Positions 27,454 to 40,860 of a stretch of 64,000 bases of DNA are shown piece after piece (positions within the stretch are counted from its first letter, which is position 1; each line of letters begins with the position of its first letter). The notes beneath the pieces are model-generated. The model did not search any database. It was not told where the DNA came from and worked only from the letters and a program-made list of their open reading frames with translations. The position numbers and the translations under genes are program-made. The DNA is from Betaproteobacteria bacterium. Its GTDB lineage: Bacteria; Pseudomonadota; Gammaproteobacteria; Burkholderiales; Burkholderiaceae_C. Where the stretch lies: the NCBI GenBank assembly GCA_013289985.1, contig JABCYW010000002.1, positions 82,969 to 146,968 on the forward strand. Reading direction: 5' to 3'.

Positions 27454-28223
27454 GCGCTCGCATCGTCCTCGCCGGCGCCCGGCCGCTGTTCCGCAAGGAA
27501 GTGCTGCGCTTCTGGAAGGTGGCGTTCCAGACCGTGGCCGCGCCCGTGCTCACCGCGGTGATGTACCTGCTGGTGTTCGGCCACGCGCTCACCGGCCGCG
27601 TGAGCGTGTACGACGGCGTGAGCTACGTGCAGTTCCTCATTCCCGGCCTGGTGATGATGAGCGTGCTGCAGAACGCGTTCGCCAACAGCTCGTCCTCGCT
27701 GATCCAGAGCAAGGTCACCGGCAACCTCGTGTTCCTGCTGGTGACGCCGCTGTCGCCGGCGGCGTGGTTCCTGGCCTACACCGGCGCGGCCATCGTGCGC
27801 GGCATGGTGGTGGGCGCCGGCGTGATGCTGGTGACGGCGTGGTTCGCGCCGCCGGGCCTGGCCAACGCGCTGTGGATCCTCGTGTTCGGCTTGCTGGGCG
27901 CCGCGATGATGGGCACGCTGGGCCTCATCGCCGGGCTGTGGGCCGAGAAGTTCGACCAGCTCGCCGCGTTCCAGAACTTCATCATCATGCCCATGACGTT
28001 CCTGTCGGGCGTCTTCTATTCGGTGCATTCGCTGCCCGCCGTGTGGCAGGTGGCGAGCCGCCTGAATCCCTTCTTCTACATGATCGACGGCTTCCGCCAC
28101 GGCTTCTTCGGCGTCAGCGACGTCTCGCCGTGGCTGAGCCTGGGCGTGGTCGGCTGCTCGTTCCTGGCCGTTTCAGCGATCGCGCTGAGCCTGCTGCGCA
28201 GCGGCTACAAATTGAGGCACTGA
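27450..28223 (+). CDS. ABC-2 type exporter permease (NodJ-like)
   Basis: 257-aa membrane permease with about six hydrophobic segments, e.g. VAAPVLTAVMYLLVFGHAL, QFLIPGLVMMSVLQNAF and LGVVGCSFLAVSAIALSLL. The ABC-2 signature region FQNFIIMPMTFLSGVFYSVHSLP lies near residues 170-193. The start is the ATG overlapping the ATPase stop. It partners the preceding ATPase. Confidence 0.92.
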   Translation: MSARIVLAGARPLFRKEVLRFWKVAFQTVAAPVLTAVMYLLVFGHALTGRVSVYDGVSYVQFLIPGLVMMSVLQNAFANSSSSLIQSKVTGNLVFLLVTPLSPAAWFLAYTGAAIVRGMVVGAGVMLVTAWFAPPGLANALWILVFGLLGAAMMGTLGLIAGLWAEKFDQLAAFQNFIIMPMTFLSGVFYSVHSLPAVWQVASRLNPFFYMIDGFRHGFFGVSDVSPWLSLGVVGCSFLAVSAIALSLLRSGYKLRH

Positions 28224-28226
28224 ACG

Positions 28227-28547
28227 ATGAGCGATCCCGAACCGAACCTGGACGGCCCGAACCCGATCCAGCGCGTGCTCGCGGTGCTGGGCGCCTTCGT
28301 CGGCACCGCCGGCGTGTCGGCGCTGCTGTGGAACTGGTGGTCGGCGCGCTGTGGCGACAACTGTCCGACGCCCAGCATCGTCCACATGCTGGTCTTCCTG
28401 GCGCTGTTGCCGACGGCGGGCACGATGGCCGCCGTGCTGCTGGTGTCCATCAAGGCCTCGGCCGGGTTCAAGTGGCGCCTCGCGGGCGTGCTGCTGCTGG
28501 TCGCGGTGGCCATCGGCGCCCTCGTGGCGCGCGTGCCCAACGCCTGA
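28227..28547 (+). CDS. Small membrane protein of unknown function
   Basis: 106-aa protein with three predicted transmembrane segments (about residues 17-36, 52-73 and 83-102). A short loop between the first two carries a Cys pair (SARCGDNCPTP). I do not recognise a family. It starts 3 bp after the permease stop, so it is probably co-transcribed with the exporter and could be an accessory factor, but that rests on position alone. Confidence 0.7.
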   Translation: MSDPEPNLDGPNPIQRVLAVLGAFVGTAGVSALLWNWWSARCGDNCPTPSIVHMLVFLALLPTAGTMAAVLLVSIKASAGFKWRLAGVLLLVAVAIGALVARVPNA

Positions 28548-28549
28548 GG

Positions 28550-28555
28550 GATAAT
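28550..28555 (+). promoter_or_regulatory. -10-like box before the bolA-family gene
   Basis: GATAAT ends 9 nt before the ATG at 28565. Same spacing as the TACAAT boxes at 26536 and 57997, so a near-leaderless transcript is possible. No clear -35 is seen. Confidence 0.35.
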
Positions 28556-28564
28556 ACGGATCCC

Positions 28565-28843
28565 ATGACCGATCCCACGCCCCAAGACGTCCAGCGCTAC
28601 ATCGCCGACGGACTCACCTGCGATCACCTCGAGGTGGAGGGCGACGGCCGGCATTTCTTCGCCACCATCGTGTCGACGGAATTCGAAGGCCTCCTGCGCA
28701 TCCGCCGCCACCAGCGCGTGTATGCCGCACTCGGGGAGCGCATGCGCGAGCAGATCCACGCCCTGTCGATGAAGACGCTGACGCCGGCCGAATGGGCCAG
28801 CCAGCGCGTGCCCGGCAGCGATGCCGTCCGCCATTCCCATTGA
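28565..28843 (+). CDS. BolA/IbaG-family protein
   Basis: 92-aa BolA-fold protein. The central segment (CDHLEVEGDGRHFFATIVSTEFEGLLRIRRHQRVYAALGERM) matches the IbaG subgroup usually found next to murA. These proteins work with monothiol glutaredoxins in iron-sulfur handling (family knowledge). The C-terminal end is SMKTLTPAEWASQ, as in the family. The start ATG lies 17 bp after the small membrane protein gene. Confidence 0.92.
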   Translation: MTDPTPQDVQRYIADGLTCDHLEVEGDGRHFFATIVSTEFEGLLRIRRHQRVYAALGERMREQIHALSMKTLTPAEWASQRVPGSDAVRHSH

Positions 28844-28963
28844 CGCTCCCGCGCGGCGCCGCCGCGGGTGAGTGGGTGCGCTGACGCGCGGACTCCCACG
28901 ACGCCGCGGCCCGCTGGCCAGCCTCCACGCCTTTCCAGCACTCATCCCAGCCAGAGCACCTCG

Positions 28964-30247
<1,284 letters not shown>

Positions 30248-30254
30248 GGCTCAC

Positions 30255-30914
30255 ATGCTCACGCTCGCACTTTCCAAAGGCCGCATCTTCGAGGAGACCC
30301 TCCCGCTGCTGGCCGCCGCCGGCATCGAGGTGACCGAGGATCCGGAGAAGACCCGCAAGCTGATCCTGGCCACCAACCAGCCCGACGTGCGCGTGGTGCT
30401 GGTGCGCGCCACCGACGTGCCCACCTACGTGCAGCATGGCGGCGCCGACCTCGGCGTGGCCGGCAAGGACGTGCTGATCGAGCACGCGGCCGAGAACGAG
30501 GGCGCCGGCGGCCTGTACCAGCCGCTGGACCTGCAGATCGCCAAGTGCCGCATGAGCGTGGCCACGCGCGCCGATTTCGACTACGAGGCCGCCGTCAAGC
30601 AGGGCTCGCGCATCCGCGTGGCCACCAAGTACGTGGCCGTCGCGCGCCAGCACTTCGCCGACAAGGGCGTGCACGTCGACCTCATCAAGCTGTACGGCTC
30701 GATGGAGCTGGCGCCGCTCACCGGACTGGCCGACGCCATCGTCGACCTCGTGTCCACCGGTTCCACGCTGAAGGCCAACAAGCTGGTCGAGGTGGAACGC
30801 ATCATGGACATCTCGTCGCGCCTGGTGGTCAACCAGGCCGCGCTGAAACTCAAGCGCGAACGCATCCGCTCGCTGATCGCCGCCTTCTCGGGCGCGATGT
30901 CCTCCAACTCCTGA
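30255..30914 (+). CDS. hisG: ATP phosphoribosyltransferase, short form
   Basis: First enzyme of histidine synthesis (219 aa). This is the short HisG form without the C-terminal regulatory domain, so it should need HisZ as regulatory subunit. No hisZ is in the window. Hallmarks are [14 protein letters not shown] at the N-terminus, [15 protein letters not shown] near residues 60-74, and the PRPP loop [14 protein letters not shown] near 161-175. hisD begins 8 bp downstream. Confidence 0.96.
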   Translation: MLTLALSKGRIFEETLPLLAAAGIEVTEDPEKTRKLILATNQPDVRVVLVRATDVPTYVQHGGADLGVAGKDVLIEHAAENEGAGGLYQPLDLQIAKCRMSVATRADFDYEAAVKQGSRIRVATKYVAVARQHFADKGVHVDLIKLYGSMELAPLTGLADAIVDLVSTGSTLKANKLVEVERIMDISSRLVVNQAALKLKRERIRSLIAAFSGAMSSNS

Positions 30915-30922
30915 AGCCCGCC

Positions 30923-32239
30923 ATGCCCGTCCAGATCCGCCAGCTCGACACCTCCGCCTCCGATTTCGAAGCCGAGTTCGCCAAGCTGCGCCATTGGTCG
31001 GAGGAGGCCGATCACGCGATCGAGGAGCGGGTCGCCGCGATCCTGGCCGATGTGAAGGCGCGCGGCGACGCCGCGGTGCTGGAATACACGAAGCGCTTCG
31101 ACGGCGTGGACGCGGTGAGCGTGGTCGCGCTGGAGCTCACGCGCGCCGAGCTGAAGGCCGCGTTCGAGGCCATCACGCCCGCGCAGCGCGCCGCGCTGGA
31201 ATCGGCCGCGCGCCGCGTGCGCAGCTACCACGAGCGCCAGCGGGAGGCCTGCGGCCGCAGTTGGCAGTACCGCGACGAGGACGGCACGCTGCTGGGCCAG
31301 AAGGTGACGCCGCTGGACCGCGTGGGCATCTACGTGCCCGGCGGCAAGGCCGCGTATCCGTCCAGCGTGCTGATGAACGCGATCCCCGCGCACGTGGCGG
31401 GCGTCGGCGAGATCGTCATGGTGGTGCCCACGCCGCGCGGCGAACGCAACGCGCTGGTGCTGGCGGCCGCGTACGTGGCGGGCGCGCACCGGGTGTTCAC
31501 GGTCGGCGGCGCGCAGGCCGTGGCGGCGCTGGCCTACGGCACGGCCACGATCCCCGCGGTCGACAAGATCACCGGCCCGGGCAACGCCTACGTGGCCAGC
31601 GCCAAGCGCCGCGTGTTCGGCCAGGTGGGCATCGACATGATCGCCGGGCCCAGCGAGATCCTGGTGCTGGCCGACGGCACGACGCCGGCCGACTGGGTGG
31701 CGATGGACCTGTTCAGCCAGGCAGAGCACGACGAGCTGGCACAGAGCATCCTGCTGTCGCCGGACGCCGCCTACCTCGACGCGGTGCGCGCGTCCATCGA
31801 CCGGCTCATCTCCGAGATGCCGCGCGAGGCCGTGATCCGCACGTCGCTGAAGGATCGCGGCGCGCTGATCCGCACGCGCTCGATGGAAGAGGCCTGCGAG
31901 ATCGCCAACCGCATCGCGCCCGAGCACCTGGAGGTGAGCAGCGACGCGCCGGGCCGCTGGGAGCCGCTGCTGCGCCACGCCGGCGCGATCTTCCTGGGCG
32001 CGTTCACCAGCGAGAGCCTGGGCGACTACTGCGCCGGGCCGAACCACGTGCTGCCCACGTCGGGCACGGCGCGCTTCTCGTCGCCGCTGGGCGTGTACGA
32101 CTTCCAGAAGCGCAGCAGCCTGATCGAGGTCAGTGAAGCGGGTGCTCACATTCTGGGGCCGATCGCGGCGGAGCTTGCGTATGGCGAAGGCCTGCAGGGC
32201 CACGCCCGTGCGGCCGAGATGCGCCTGAAGAAGACCTGA
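30923..32239 (+). CDS. hisD: Histidinol dehydrogenase
   Basis: NAD-dependent enzyme that oxidises histidinol to histidine in the last two steps (438 aa). Motifs are [19 protein letters not shown] (about residues 137-155), [14 protein letters not shown], and the catalytic-region [12 protein letters not shown] followed by AEHDELAQ with a zinc ligand. I use the ATG at 30923 (MPVQIRQLD). Unusually, the next genes are a toxin-antitoxin pair rather than hisC. Confidence 0.96.
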   Translation: MPVQIRQLDTSASDFEAEFAKLRHWSEEADHAIEERVAAILADVKARGDAAVLEYTKRFDGVDAVSVVALELTRAELKAAFEAITPAQRAALESAARRVRSYHERQREACGRSWQYRDEDGTLLGQKVTPLDRVGIYVPGGKAAYPSSVLMNAIPAHVAGVGEIVMVVPTPRGERNALVLAAAYVAGAHRVFTVGGAQAVAALAYGTATIPAVDKITGPGNAYVASAKRRVFGQVGIDMIAGPSEILVLADGTTPADWVAMDLFSQAEHDELAQSILLSPDAAYLDAVRASIDRLISEMPREAVIRTSLKDRGALIRTRSMEEACEIANRIAPEHLEVSSDAPGRWEPLLRHAGAIFLGAFTSESLGDYCAGPNHVLPTSGTARFSSPLGVYDFQKRSSLIEVSEAGAHILGPIAAELAYGEGLQGHARAAEMRLKKT

Positions 32240-32254
32240 TTCGCGTTGAGCGAA

Positions 32255-32287
32255 TTGACACGAAGTTCGTGTCGCACGAAAATCGTG
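32255..32287 (+). promoter_or_regulatory. Toxin-antitoxin promoter with two overlapping operators
   Basis: A perfect -35 TTGACA (32255-32260) and a -10-like GAAAAT (32278-32283) are 17 bp apart. The inverted repeat GACACGAAGTTCGTGTC (32257-32273) overlaps the -35. A second one, CACGAAAATCGTG (32275-32287), covers the -10. Both share the half-site CACGA. This is the layout expected for autorepression by a ribbon-helix-helix antitoxin. Confidence 0.7.
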
Positions 32288-32313
32288 GCGCACAATATGC
32301 GTGGAGGCCGCCC

Positions 32314-32562
32314 ATGAAGAACGTCACCGTCACGATGGAAGACACCGTTGCCGATTGGGCGCGGGTGGAGGCTGCGCGTCGCAACACCAGCGTGTCGCGG
32401 ATGATCGGCGAGATGCTGGCCGACAAGATGCGCCATGACGATTCCTACGAACGCGCCATGCGCGAGTGGCTGGATCGTCCGCCGCTGTTCACCTCCGCCG
32501 GCGACACGCCCTACATGACGCGCGACGAGATCTATGCCGAGCGACTCGATCGTTTTCGTTGA
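32314..32562 (+). CDS. Ribbon-helix-helix antitoxin
   Basis: 82-aa protein whose N-terminal half reads as a ribbon-helix-helix DNA-binding domain (NVTVTMEDTVADWARVEAARRNTSVSRMIGEML; beta strand then two helices). The C-terminal part (PLFTSAGDTPYMTRDEIYAERLDRF) is the likely toxin-binding tail. GGAGG at 32303-32307 fixes the ATG at 32314; an ATG at 32269 lies inside the operator region and is rejected. It overlaps the PIN-toxin gene by 29 bp. It would neutralise the toxin and repress its own promoter. Confidence 0.85.
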   Translation: MKNVTVTMEDTVADWARVEAARRNTSVSRMIGEMLADKMRHDDSYERAMREWLDRPPLFTSAGDTPYMTRDEIYAERLDRFR

Positions 32563-33028
32563 TACCAACGTCCTGCTCTACGCGGACGACGGTCGACGGC
32601 CTGACAAGCACCGGCGCGCGCGCGAGTGGCTCGCCGCCCTGTGGACGCGCCGCTGCGGTCGTGTCTCGACGCAGGTGCTCAACGAGTACTACGCCAACGC
32701 GACGGGCAAGCTCGCGGCTTGGATCACCCAGGGCGATGCCCGGGCGGAGGTCCGGCGCTACCAGCACTGGAAGCCCTGGCAGATCGACCATCAGACCGTT
32801 GAGACAGCCTGGGCCGTCGAGGCCCGCTACAAGCTGAGCTGGTGGGACTCGATGATCGTCGCCGCCGCGCAGCACCAGTCCTGCACGCTCCTGCTGACCG
32901 AGGATCTGCAGCACGGGCAGATCATCGACAAGCTGCGGATCATCAATCCGTTTCTCATCGGTCCGGAAATCCTGGATGACGATCCTTCCATGCCGACGGT
33001 GCTCACCGTCCAGGAGCCGCGACCATGA
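32534..33028 (+). CDS. PIN-domain toxin (VapC-like ribonuclease)
   Basis: 164-aa PIN-domain protein, expected to be a Mg-dependent RNase. The acidic active-site residues are Asp in IVFVDTNVLLYADD (about residue 10), Glu in QVLNEYYAN (about 51), Asp in LSWWDSMIVAAA (about 104) and Asp in LLTEDLQHG (about 123). The start overlaps the antitoxin gene. The stop overlaps the hisC start by ATGA, so toxin translation is coupled to histidine biosynthesis genes. The C-terminal ~25 residues extend past the usual PIN end. Confidence 0.88.
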   Translation: MPSDSIVFVDTNVLLYADDGRRPDKHRRAREWLAALWTRRCGRVSTQVLNEYYANATGKLAAWITQGDARAEVRRYQHWKPWQIDHQTVETAWAVEARYKLSWWDSMIVAAAQHQSCTLLLTEDLQHGQIIDKLRIINPFLIGPEILDDDPSMPTVLTVQEPRP

Positions 33029-34113
33029 CCCTGTCCGACCGCATGTCCCGCTACCTCCGCGCCGACGTCCAGGGCATGCACGGCTACGCCGTCCAGCCCA
33101 GCGCCGGCTTCGTGAAGGTGGACACGATGGAGAACCCGTTTCGCCTGCCCGCCGCGCTGCGCAAGGCGCTCGGCGAACGCCTGGCTGAAGTCGCGCTGAA
33201 CCGCTACCCCGCCGAGCGCGGCGACGTGCTGCGCGCCGAGCTCGCGAAGCACGCGAACATGCCTGAAAGCTGCGACATCATGCTGGGCAACGGCTCCGAC
33301 GAGCTGATCAGCCTGCTGACGCTGGCCGCCGACGTACCCGGCAACGTCGTCATGGCGCCGCTGCCCGGCTTCGTGATGTACGAGATGGCCGCGAAGCTGC
33401 AGGGCCTGAAGTTCGTCGGCGTGCCGCTGACGCCGGACTTCGAGCTCGATGGCCCCGCCATGCTGGCCGCCGTTCGCGAGCACCAGCCCGCGCTGCTGTA
33501 CATCGCCTACCCGAACAACCCGACCGCCAACCTGTGGAACGACGACATCGTCGACGCCATCATCGAGGCCGCGCCCGGCCTGGTCGTGATCGACGAGGCC
33601 TACCAGCCCTTCGCCGCGCGCGACTCGCTGGCGCGGCTGCGGCGCCACGAGCACGTCGTCCTGATGCGCACGATGAGCAAGTTCGGCCTGGCCGGCGTGC
33701 GCATCGGCTACATGATGGGGCGCCAGCCGCTCATCGCCGAGATCGACAAGCTGCGCCCGCCGTTCAACATCAGCGTGCTCAATTGCGAGGCGGCGCTGTT
33801 CGCCCTCGAGCACGTCGACGAATACGCGAGGCAGGCCGCCACGATCCGCGCCGAACGTGAGAAGCTCCACGACGCGCTGGCGCTGCTGCCCGGCGTGCGC
33901 CCGTTCCCCAGCGAGGCCAACATGATCCTCGCGCGCGTGCCCGACGCGAAGCGCGTGTTCGAGGGCGTGCGCGCGCGCGGGGTGCTGATCAAGAACGTCT
34001 CGGGGCTGCACCCGCTGCTGGCCAACTGCATCCGCATCACCATCGGCACGCCCGAAGAAAACCCGTTGACCCTGGCCGCGCTGCGCGGCGCCCTCCAAGA
34101 GCTCACGTCATGA
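33025..34113 (+). CDS. hisC: Histidinol-phosphate aminotransferase
   Basis: PLP enzyme converting imidazole-acetol phosphate to histidinol phosphate (362 aa). The PLP-lysine segment is [17 protein letters not shown] (Lys at about residue 218). [10 protein letters not shown] near the N-terminus and [10 protein letters not shown] near residues 160-169 are family motifs. Its ATG overlaps the PIN-toxin stop and its own stop overlaps hisB (ATGA), so it lies in a coupled chain. Confidence 0.95.
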   Translation: MTLSDRMSRYLRADVQGMHGYAVQPSAGFVKVDTMENPFRLPAALRKALGERLAEVALNRYPAERGDVLRAELAKHANMPESCDIMLGNGSDELISLLTLAADVPGNVVMAPLPGFVMYEMAAKLQGLKFVGVPLTPDFELDGPAMLAAVREHQPALLYIAYPNNPTANLWNDDIVDAIIEAAPGLVVIDEAYQPFAARDSLARLRRHEHVVLMRTMSKFGLAGVRIGYMMGRQPLIAEIDKLRPPFNISVLNCEAALFALEHVDEYARQAATIRAEREKLHDALALLPGVRPFPSEANMILARVPDAKRVFEGVRARGVLIKNVSGLHPLLANCIRITIGTPEENPLTLAALRGALQELTS

Positions 34114-34706
34114 CCGCACCCCGCACCGCCACCGTCCAGCGCGACACCAAGGAAACGCAGATCCGCGTGAGCGTCAACCTCGACGGCACCGGCGTCTCCA
34201 AGCTCGATACCGGCATCGGCTTCTTCGACCACATGCTCGACCAGATCGCCCGCCACGGCCTGATCGACCTGGACATCCACGCCCTGGGCGACCTGCACAT
34301 CGACGGCCACCACACGGTGGAGGACGTGGGCATCACGCTGGGCCAGGCGGTGGCGCAGGCCGTGGGCGACAAGAAGGGCCTCACGCGATACGGCCATGCG
34401 TACGTCCCGCTGGACGAGGCGCTGTCGCGCGTGGTGATCGACTTCTCGGGCCGCCCGGGCCTGTTCATGGACGTCGCCTTCAAGGCCGGCATGATCGGCG
34501 GGTTCGACACCCAGCTCGCCTTCGAGTTCTTCCAGGGCTTCTCGAACCACGCGGGCGTGTCGCTGCACATCGACAACCTGAAGGGCCACAACGCGCACCA
34601 CCAGGCCGAGACGATCTTCAAGGCGTTCGGCCGCGCGTTGCGCATGGGCCTGGCGCTGGATCCGCGCTCTTTGGGTGTCATTCCGTCGACGAAAGGCAGC
34701 CTGTGA
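34110..34706 (+). CDS. hisB: Imidazoleglycerol-phosphate dehydratase
   Basis: Mn-dependent dehydratase of the histidine pathway (198 aa, monofunctional, without the phosphatase domain seen in enteric HisB). Metal-binding motifs are [13 protein letters not shown] (about residues 38-50) and [10 protein letters not shown] (about 64-73), with a second pair [10 protein letters not shown] and GHNAHHQAE. Overlaps hisC and hisH by 4 bp each. Confidence 0.96.
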   Translation: MTAPRTATVQRDTKETQIRVSVNLDGTGVSKLDTGIGFFDHMLDQIARHGLIDLDIHALGDLHIDGHHTVEDVGITLGQAVAQAVGDKKGLTRYGHAYVPLDEALSRVVIDFSGRPGLFMDVAFKAGMIGGFDTQLAFEFFQGFSNHAGVSLHIDNLKGHNAHHQAETIFKAFGRALRMGLALDPRSLGVIPSTKGSL

Positions 34707-35350
34707 CCTCCACGGTCGCCGTCGTCGACTACGGCATGGGCAACCTGAAGTCGGTGTCCCAGGCCGTGATCAAGGCGGCCGAAGGCAGCGGCGTGGACGT
34801 CGTCATCACGCAGAGCGCCGACCAGGTCTTCGCCGCCGACCGCATCGTGCTGCCCGGCCAGGGCGCGATCCGCGACTGCATGCGCGAGCTGCGCGACTCC
34901 GGCATGCTCGAGGCCGTGCTGGACGCCGCGGCGCGCAAGCCGATGCTGGGCGTGTGCGTGGGCATGCAGATGCTGCTGGATCACAGCGAGGAACAGGACA
35001 CGCCGGGCCTGGGGCTGATTCCCGGCACCGTCAAGCGCTTCCGGCTCGAGGGCCGCGTTCAGGGCGACGGCAGCCGCTACAAGGTGCCGCAGATGGGCTG
35101 GAACCGCGTGCGCCAGGAGTTCGCGCACCCGCTGTGGGCGGGCATCCCCGACGAGAGCTGGTTCTATTTCGTGCACAGCTTCCACGCGGCGCCGTCGGAG
35201 GTCCGCCACAGCGCGGGCACCACGGAGTACGGCGACCGCTTTACCTCGGCTGTGGCGCGGGATAATATTTTTGCGACCCAATTCCACCCCGAGAAAAGCG
35301 CCGACCTCGGTCTGGCGCTCTACCGCAACTTCCTGCACTGGATGCCCTGA
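34703..35350 (+). CDS. hisH: Imidazole glycerol phosphate synthase, glutaminase subunit
   Basis: Glutamine amidotransferase that feeds ammonia to HisF (215 aa). The nucleophile Cys lies in [17 protein letters not shown] (about residue 84). The catalytic His and Glu are in ATQFHPEKS (about 195-197). YFVHSFHA is another family motif. GTG start within ATGTGACC-type overlap with the hisB stop. hisA begins 12 bp downstream. Confidence 0.95.
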   Translation: MTSTVAVVDYGMGNLKSVSQAVIKAAEGSGVDVVITQSADQVFAADRIVLPGQGAIRDCMRELRDSGMLEAVLDAAARKPMLGVCVGMQMLLDHSEEQDTPGLGLIPGTVKRFRLEGRVQGDGSRYKVPQMGWNRVRQEFAHPLWAGIPDESWFYFVHSFHAAPSEVRHSAGTTEYGDRFTSAVARDNIFATQFHPEKSADLGLALYRNFLHWMP

Positions 35351-35362
35351 CAGGCCCGAGCC

Positions 35363-36106
35363 ATGCTGCTGATTCCCGCGATCGATCTCAAGGACGGTCA
35401 CTGCGTTCGTCTCGAACAAGGTGACATGTCGGTCTCCACCAGCTTCGGAGACGACCCCGCCGCCATGGCCCGTAGGTGGCTGGACGCCGGCGCCAGACGA
35501 CTCCACCTGGTCGACCTGAACGGCGCGTTCGCCGGCAAGCCGGTCAACGAGTCGGCGGTCAAGGCCATCATCAAGGAGCTCGGGGGCGAGATCCCCATCC
35601 AGCTCGGAGGCGGCATCCGCGACCTCGACACCATCGAGCGCTACCTCGACGACGGCCTCAGCTACATCATCATCGGCACCGCCGCGGTGAAGAGCCCGGG
35701 CTTCCTGAAGGACGCCTGCACGGCCTTCGGCGGCCACATCATCGTGGGCCTGGACGCCAAGGACGGCAAGGTGGCCACCGACGGCTGGAGCAAGCTCACC
35801 GGCCACGAGGTGGTGGACCTGGCGCTGAAGTTCCAGGACTACGGCGTCGAAGGCGTGATCTACACCGACATCGGCCGCGACGGCATGCTCACCGGCATCA
35901 ACGTCGATGCCACCGTCAAGCTCGCCCAGGCGCTCACGATCCCGGTGTTCGCCTCCGGCGGCCTGGCCGGCATCGCCGATATCGAGAAGCTGTGCGCGGT
36001 GGAGGACGAGGGCGTCGAAGGCGTCATCTGCGGCCGCTCCATCTACACCGGCGCGCTCGACTTCACGAAGGCGCAGGCCCGCGCCGATGAGCTGCTCACC
36101 GGCTGA
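35363..36106 (+). CDS. hisA: ProFAR isomerase (HisA)
   Basis: 1-(5-phosphoribosyl)-5-[(phosphoribosylamino)methylideneamino]imidazole-4-carboxamide isomerase, a (beta/alpha)8 barrel (247 aa). The catalytic Asp pair is in [15 protein letters not shown] (about residue 8) and [14 protein letters not shown] (about 130). Phosphate-binding motifs are IQLGGGIRD and ASGGLAG. It is followed by a 109-bp spacer containing a palindromic element before hisF. Confidence 0.96.
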   Translation: MLLIPAIDLKDGHCVRLEQGDMSVSTSFGDDPAAMARRWLDAGARRLHLVDLNGAFAGKPVNESAVKAIIKELGGEIPIQLGGGIRDLDTIERYLDDGLSYIIIGTAAVKSPGFLKDACTAFGGHIIVGLDAKDGKVATDGWSKLTGHEVVDLALKFQDYGVEGVIYTDIGRDGMLTGINVDATVKLAQALTIPVFASGGLAGIADIEKLCAVEDEGVEGVICGRSIYTGALDFTKAQARADELLTG

Positions 36107-36117
36107 CTTTCCTTATG

Positions 36118-36203
36118 GGTGCCAGGTCTTGCCTGGCAACTCCCCCAATCGACGTTGCCCGGCAGAACCTGACCCCAGGATTTGCCGGGCAAGACCTGGC
36201 ACC
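36118..36203. repeat. Palindromic element, divergent copy D
   Basis: Between hisA and hisF. Outer stem GGTGCCAGGTCTTGCC (36118-36133) pairs perfectly with 36188-36203. An inner stem TTGCCCGGCA (36155-36164) pairs with 36183-36192, competing with part of the outer stem. The internal CCTGACCCC (36169-36177) matches the core of copies A-C, but the ends differ. It is treated as a diverged relative and probably lies in the transcribed his mRNA. Confidence 0.65.
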
Positions 36204-36215
36204 GCGAATTCGAAG

Positions 36216-36995
<780 letters not shown>

Positions 36996-37053
36996 TCGCC
37001 GGCAGCCTGGGCGCCGGACTGCGACAATCGCGGGTGATTTCCCGAAAGCTCCC

Positions 37054-38687
<1,634 letters not shown>

Positions 38688-38699
38688 GTGCGTCCCGGG

Positions 38700-39191
38700 C
38701 TAGTTCCTGCCCTTGACCGCCACCGTGCGCTTGCGCGGCTTCTTGGGCACGCACGACATCATGATGGTCGACGTGCAGGCCGCGGCTGCCGAGGCGGCTC
38801 GGCTGCCTGCCGGTGCCGATGGCGGCTTCTCGCGGTCGCGCCGTGCGGCCTCGTACCAGGCCGCCAGCCGCTGGTCGCGCGCGGTGAGCTCGGCCGACTG
38901 GCGCCGCTGTGCATCGGTGCGCGCATCGGCGACGTCCAGCGGCACCGCGCCGGCGCAAGGCCGGGCGGAGTAGCTGTTGCCGCATCGATAGACCCGCTTG
39001 TCGGGCGGCAACGCATCGGGCGTCGTGGCGGACGACGATCCGAGGATCTGGGCCGTCGTCGGCGCCGACGCGGGCCTGGGCGCCCGGGCCTTCCTCGGCC
39101 AGGCGCTGTCGGCGCACAGCAGCCCGGCGCACAGGAGCGCGAGGCAGGGCGTGGAACGGAAGGGGTGGTGTTGCTGGCTTGGCGTCGTCAC
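38700..39191 (-). CDS. Secreted Cys-containing hypothetical protein
   Basis: 163-aa protein with an N-terminal signal-like segment ([17 protein letters not shown]). After it comes [22 protein letters not shown], resembling the Cys pair of DUF4124-type periplasmic proteins. A basic tail ends [15 protein letters not shown]. The GTG start overlaps the pth stop (GTGA), so translation is coupled to pth. I do not know a function. Confidence 0.7.
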   Translation of the reverse strand: MTTPSQQHHPFRSTPCLALLCAGLLCADSAWPRKARAPRPASAPTTAQILGSSSATTPDALPPDKRVYRCGNSYSARPCAGAVPLDVADARTDAQRRQSAELTARDQRLAAWYEAARRDREKPPSAPAGSRAASAAAACTSTIMMSCVPKKPRKRTVAVKGRN

Positions 39192-39904
39192 TCTGCGGGC
39201 TCCTGCGTGCCGGCCGCGGCCGGCCCCGCAGGGCTCGCAGGGTTGGACGGCGACGGCGTGGCCGCCGGCACCTTGGACATCAGCGACGACAGCAGCGGAT
39301 TGAGCTGCGGCGGTCGCGGGGCCTTGGGGCGCGGCGGCCTGGCGTGGATCCTGATCATCGCCTTGTCCATCTCGCCCGCCAGCAGCAGGTCCAGCGCTTT
39401 CAGGCTGTCGTCGACATTCTTCTCGATAAGCTCGCGTTCGGCGGCGGGCGGCTTGCGCAGCACGTAGGCGGCCACCTCGTTGCGATCGCCCGGATGGCCG
39501 ATGCCCAGGCGCAGGCGCCAGAAGTCGCCGGTGCCCAGCTGCGCCTGGATGTCCTTCAGCCCGTTGTGCCCGCCGTTGCCGCCGCCCTTCTTGAGCTTCA
39601 TCTGGCCGGGCGGGATGTCGAGCTCGTCGTGCACCACCAGGATCTCGTCGGGCAGGATCTTGAAGAAGCGCGCGAGCGGCGCCACGGCCTTGCCCGACAG
39701 GTTCATGTAGGTGAGCGGCTGCTGCAGCCACACCGGGCCCTCGGGCCGGTTCACGCGCGCGACGAAGCCGTGGTATTTCGGGTCGTGCGCCAGCGCGCCC
39801 TTGAGCTGGCGCACCGCGCCGTCCACCCACCAGAAGCCCGCGTTGTGGCGCGTGTCCTCGTATTCCGCCCCGGGGTTGCCGAGGCCGACGATCAATCGAA
39901 TCAT
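39188..39904 (-). CDS. pth: Peptidyl-tRNA hydrolase
   Basis: Releases tRNA from stalled peptidyl-tRNA (238 aa). Active-site motifs are [27 protein letters not shown] sequence (His at about residue 20), [23 protein letters not shown] [14 protein letters not shown] (Asn near 68), and [28 protein letters not shown] (Asp near 93). A C-terminal Pro/Ala-rich extension of about 45 residues makes it longer than usual. In many betaproteobacteria pth follows rplY; here it is about 4 kb away from it. Confidence 0.95.
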   Translation of the reverse strand: MIRLIVGLGNPGAEYEDTRHNAGFWWVDGAVRQLKGALAHDPKYHGFVARVNRPEGPVWLQQPLTYMNLSGKAVAPLARFFKILPDEILVVHDELDIPPGQMKLKKGGGNGGHNGLKDIQAQLGTGDFWRLRLGIGHPGDRNEVAAYVLRKPPAAERELIEKNVDDSLKALDLLLAGEMDKAMIRIHARPPRPKAPRPPQLNPLLSSLMSKVPAATPSPSNPASPAGPAAAGTQEPAE

Positions 39905-39911
39905 CCCCGGA

Positions 39912-40844
39912 TTATCCGACGTCGTCCGTCCAGATCAGCGACGCGATCTTCCAGTCGCGCGCCGTGCGCACGAACTGCAGCGCCTTCGTGCCGCCGCCCA
40001 CGAAAGGCACGCCGTCCAGCGTGCCGCGCTTGGCGTAGCGCAGCCAGCGCTGCGCGATGGCGCCCTGGATCTCGGTGCGCGACCCGGTCTCGTGTTCCTC
40101 GAAATCGACCAGGCGTCCGCCCGCGAGCAGCTCGGCGCGCGGCGCGATGAAGCCGTGCAGGTCGGTGGTGGTGACGGTGCCCAGCGCGTCGGCCACGCGC
40201 ACGGTGGCGTCGAGCATGAAGTAGTGCGGCAGCGCGGGCAGGGTGGGGATGGCGCCGTCGCGGTTGGTGAACGCGGCGAGGAAGCGGCGCGTCAGCGCTT
40301 CGATCTGGGCGCGGTCGTCGCCGGGCTCCAGGCGCGGCGACTTGAACACCCAGGTGTCGTAGTCGTTGCCCACCAGCCGCGTGATGCCTGCGTCGCGCAG
40401 GCCGATGCGCTGCAGCACGCCGGCCGACGGCGCGTTGTCGGGGCCGGTGATGCCCCAGACCTCGGGCAGGCCCAGCACGTCGTGGGCATAGCGCACGCAG
40501 GCGGCGGCCGCCTCGTGCGCGTAACCCTGGCCGCGGAACGCGGGCATCAGCGCGTAGCCGACGTCGACCTCCATCAGCGTGTCGCGCTTGACCAGGCCGC
40601 ACATGCCCAGCAACGCGCCGTCGGACTTGCGCTCCACCGCCCAGAAGCCGAAGCCCGCGCGTCCGTAATTGGCCGTGTGGCGTGTCGCGATCCAGGCGAG
40701 CGCCTGGCGTCGCGTGCGCACGTTGCGCTGCCCGATGTTGGCGAGCCAGCCGGGGTCGTTGAGCAGGGCGCGCAGGAAGTCGGCGTCGGTGTCGGTGGCG
40801 GTGAACCAGCGCAGGCGCAGTCGGTCGGTCTCGAGGATCAGCAT
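39912..40844 (-). CDS. GNAT acetyltransferase fused to an NTF2-like domain
   Basis: 310-aa two-domain protein. Residues 1-170 form a RimJ/RimL-type GNAT domain ([15 protein letters not shown]; acetyl-CoA loop [46 protein letters not shown]). Residues about 180-310 resemble an NTF2/SnoaL-like (DUF4440) domain ([38 protein letters not shown]). No frameshift is needed to link them, so it is a real fusion. Substrate unknown. It lies 7 bp upstream of pth on the same strand. Confidence 0.83.
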   Translation of the reverse strand: MLILETDRLRLRWFTATDTDADFLRALLNDPGWLANIGQRNVRTRRQALAWIATRHTANYGRAGFGFWAVERKSDGALLGMCGLVKRDTLMEVDVGYALMPAFRGQGYAHEAAAACVRYAHDVLGLPEVWGITGPDNAPSAGVLQRIGLRDAGITRLVGNDYDTWVFKSPRLEPGDDRAQIEALTRRFLAAFTNRDGAIPTLPALPHYFMLDATVRVADALGTVTTTDLHGFIAPRAELLAGGRLVDFEEHETGSRTEIQGAIAQRWLRYAKRGTLDGVPFVGGGTKALQFVRTARDWKIASLIWTDDVG

Positions 40845-40860
40845 GTCGTCTCGTTGATGT

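Noticed and set aside
32269..32313. Longer antitoxin start at ATG 32269
   Set aside because: It would begin within the operator and promoter; GGAGG clearly supports 32314.
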